Shown: positions 34,914 through 35,819 of the stretch, one piece after another
Numbering within the stretch: the stretch's first letter is position 1
How the letters are laid out: each line of letters opens with the position of its first letter
DNA from: Hohaiivirga grylli
Lineage (GTDB): Bacteria; Pseudomonadota; Alphaproteobacteria; Rhizobiales; Beijerinckiaceae
Length of the DNA stretch: 35,819 bases
Assembly (NCBI RefSeq): GCF_039655745.1
Contig: NZ_JBBYXI010000005.1
Coordinates: 1-35,819, forward strand
Direction: 5' to 3'
The notes under the pieces: model-generated
Database searches by the model: none
What the model was told of the DNA's origin: nothing
The model's input: the letters and a program-made list of their open reading frames with translations, nothing else
Made by a program: the position numbers and the translations under genes

Positions 34914-35564
34914 ATGCCTATGATTGAGAAAATGTCTTTAAAATTTCAGGTAATGGGTAGCTCACAAAAACCATACAATATAACAGTAGAGGGTTCCGGA
35001 GAAAATTTACGCGCTTTTTGCTCATGCCCTGCGGGCCGAAAAGGCGGTATGTTTTGTAAGCATATTGCAGCAATTCTCGTCGGAGATATTACAAATTTAG
35101 TAGAACCCTCAGATAGCGTCAGAGAATTACAAGATATTGCTCAAGGCTCCCCACTTATTGATAGAGCTATAAAACATAAACCCTCCAATAAAAAGCCTGA
35201 ACTCCCTTCATTACCAAACGGAATACAATCTTTAGCTACACTAGCAAATTATATATCCTCATTATGTGATGAAAGCATATATCACATTAACTATTCTGAT
35301 CAGCTGCCAGAAACTGAAATTTTGAGTATTCATAAGCGCCGAAAAAATGGAATACCTCTAAAATCATCAATTTTAGAATTGTCTTATGAGTTGAATACTT
35401 ATGATACCTATTTTGCAGATGACGGCGATTTAATACAAGTGAATCATCGTCCGCGTGTTAGACCTTGGACACTACGTTCGACGCCAAAAACAAGTTCATG
35501 GAGTTCTTTTGAGAAGGCTGGAGTTACTCTTCTTGAAGTGCTTGAGACTGAGTTTGCAAATTAG
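34914..35564 (+). CDS. SWIM zinc-finger protein of unknown function
   Basis: A 216-residue protein. Residues 36-50 form a SWIM-type finger, C-x-C-x8-C-x-H (Cys36, Cys38, Cys48, His50), preceded by a short beta-rich lead (YNITVEGSGENLRAF). The remaining 160 or so residues show no domain I recognise: a Pro/Lys-rich spacer, a helical LATLANYISSLCDES segment and a C-terminal WTLRSTPKTSSWSSFEKAG stretch. SWIM domains bind DNA or proteins and occur in SWI2/SNF2 helicases and MuDR transposases, but no partner enzyme is encoded here. The start could be any of the ATGs at codons 1, 3 or 7; none has a good ribosome-binding site. The gene is more AT-rich than its neighbours and sits just after a tRNA gene, consistent with acquisition. 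Confidence 0.75.
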   Translation: MPMIEKMSLKFQVMGSSQKPYNITVEGSGENLRAFCSCPAGRKGGMFCKHIAAILVGDITNLVEPSDSVRELQDIAQGSPLIDRAIKHKPSNKKPELPSLPNGIQSLATLANYISSLCDESIYHINYSDQLPETEILSIHKRRKNGIPLKSSILELSYELNTYDTYFADDGDLIQVNHRPRVRPWTLRSTPKTSSWSSFEKAGVTLLEVLETEFAN

Positions 35565-35608
35565 AATTAGACACGATAGAGCCTAATTTCATAAAATATA
35601 AAACACAT

Positions 35609-35642
35609 AAACATCCCTGTTTTATTAAAAACAGGGATGTTT
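35609..35642. terminator. Bidirectional terminator hairpin
   Basis: AAACATCCCTGTTTT and AAAACAGGGATGTTT form a near-perfect 14-15-bp stem with a short loop. It separates the SWIM gene (+) from the convergent partial autotransporter (-). Confidence 0.85.
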
Positions 35643-35660
35643 ATCTTCAAAAACCGCAAG

Positions 35661-35819
35661 TTACCAGACGTATTTTACGCCCAGTCTTCCGGCAATGCTG
35701 TGACCCTTGCCGCTATCCAGTGAGGCGTTGTAGGTCGCGGATGCGAACAGACGCATGTTGGTGCTGACCTGACCGGAGACACCCACATCAACCGAGCCCC
35801 AGGTTCCACCAAGATCACT
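35661..35819 (-). CDS. Autotransporter beta-barrel C-terminus (partial, runs off window)
   Basis: The last 52 codons and stop (TAA at 35661-35663) of a minus-strand autotransporter whose start lies beyond the right edge. The reading frame contains GGTWGSVDVGVSGQVSTN, then FASATYNASLD, and ends GRLGVKYVW, an outer-membrane beta-signal with terminal Trp. It closely parallels the end of the autotransporter at 437-3523 (GTWAEIGAGVSGQVSDN...GRLGLTVKW), so the two are paralogues. The passenger is not visible. Confidence 0.88.
   Translation of the reverse strand, partial: SDLGGTWGSVDVGVSGQVSTNMRLFASATYNASLDSGKGHSIAGRLGVKYVW

Noticed and set aside
34762..35819. Integrative element inserted at tRNA-Leu
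   Set aside because: No integrase and no repeat of the tRNA 3' end is visible to the window edge, so only the weaker claim of possible acquisition is kept.

Overview
This window looks like the chromosome of an alphaproteobacterium, most likely in Hyphomicrobiales and close to the Brucella/Bartonella group. The reasons are a MucR/Ros-family regulator, an IalB-type invasion-associated protein, a giant BadA/Vomp-like trimeric autotransporter, a SqrR/BigR-type persulfide regulator and a YqaA-type DedA gene next to dsbB. Coding DNA has moderate GC, while the intergenic regions beside the surface-protein genes are long and very AT-rich. The assignment is inferred from gene content; no marker gene such as rRNA is present.

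Layout. Bases 1-3523 hold a classical (type Va) autotransporter on the minus strand, with a relic of another autotransporter C-terminus directly downstream (247-420). Bases 4057-6204 hold an acyl-CoA synthetase (+) convergent with a degenerate MucR-like regulator (-). Bases 7148-9538 hold an ATP-grasp ligase and an APC amino-acid permease, closed by a strong bidirectional terminator. Bases 9577-14088 form one minus-strand operon: a LOG/TIGR00725-like protein followed by a complete ABC importer (permease, ATPase, Tat-exported binding protein, second permease).

Bases 14390-24091 hold a trimeric autotransporter adhesin of about 3040 residues, built from about fifteen tandem repeats of roughly 0.42 kb, followed 9 bp later by an IalB-family gene. 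Bases 24624-29614 hold two tandem paralogous autotransporters with HAF-repeat passengers. With the relic and a partial autotransporter at the right edge, the window carries six autotransporter loci, so this is a surface-protein-rich region.

Bases 29674-32054 form a locus around a SqrR/BigR-like ArsR-family regulator whose two cysteines are 66 residues apart. It has a rhodanese-DUF2892 membrane protein and an ornithine cyclodeaminase downstream, and an AhpD-like protein diverging from it. Two matching palindromic sites bracket the regulator gene. Bases 32061-34515 hold a class I glutamine amidotransferase, a single-domain response regulator, DsbB and a DedA-family protein. Bases 34762-35564 hold tRNA-Leu(CAA) and an AT-rich SWIM zinc-finger gene of unknown role. 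The right edge cuts through another autotransporter (minus strand).

The most notable observations are the predicted persulfide-responsive locus, the modular repeat architecture of the giant adhesin and its coupling to ialB, the autotransporter relic, the loss of zinc ligands in the MucR homologue, the LOG-plus-ABC-importer operon, and a 19-bp near-repeat flanking the tRNA gene.
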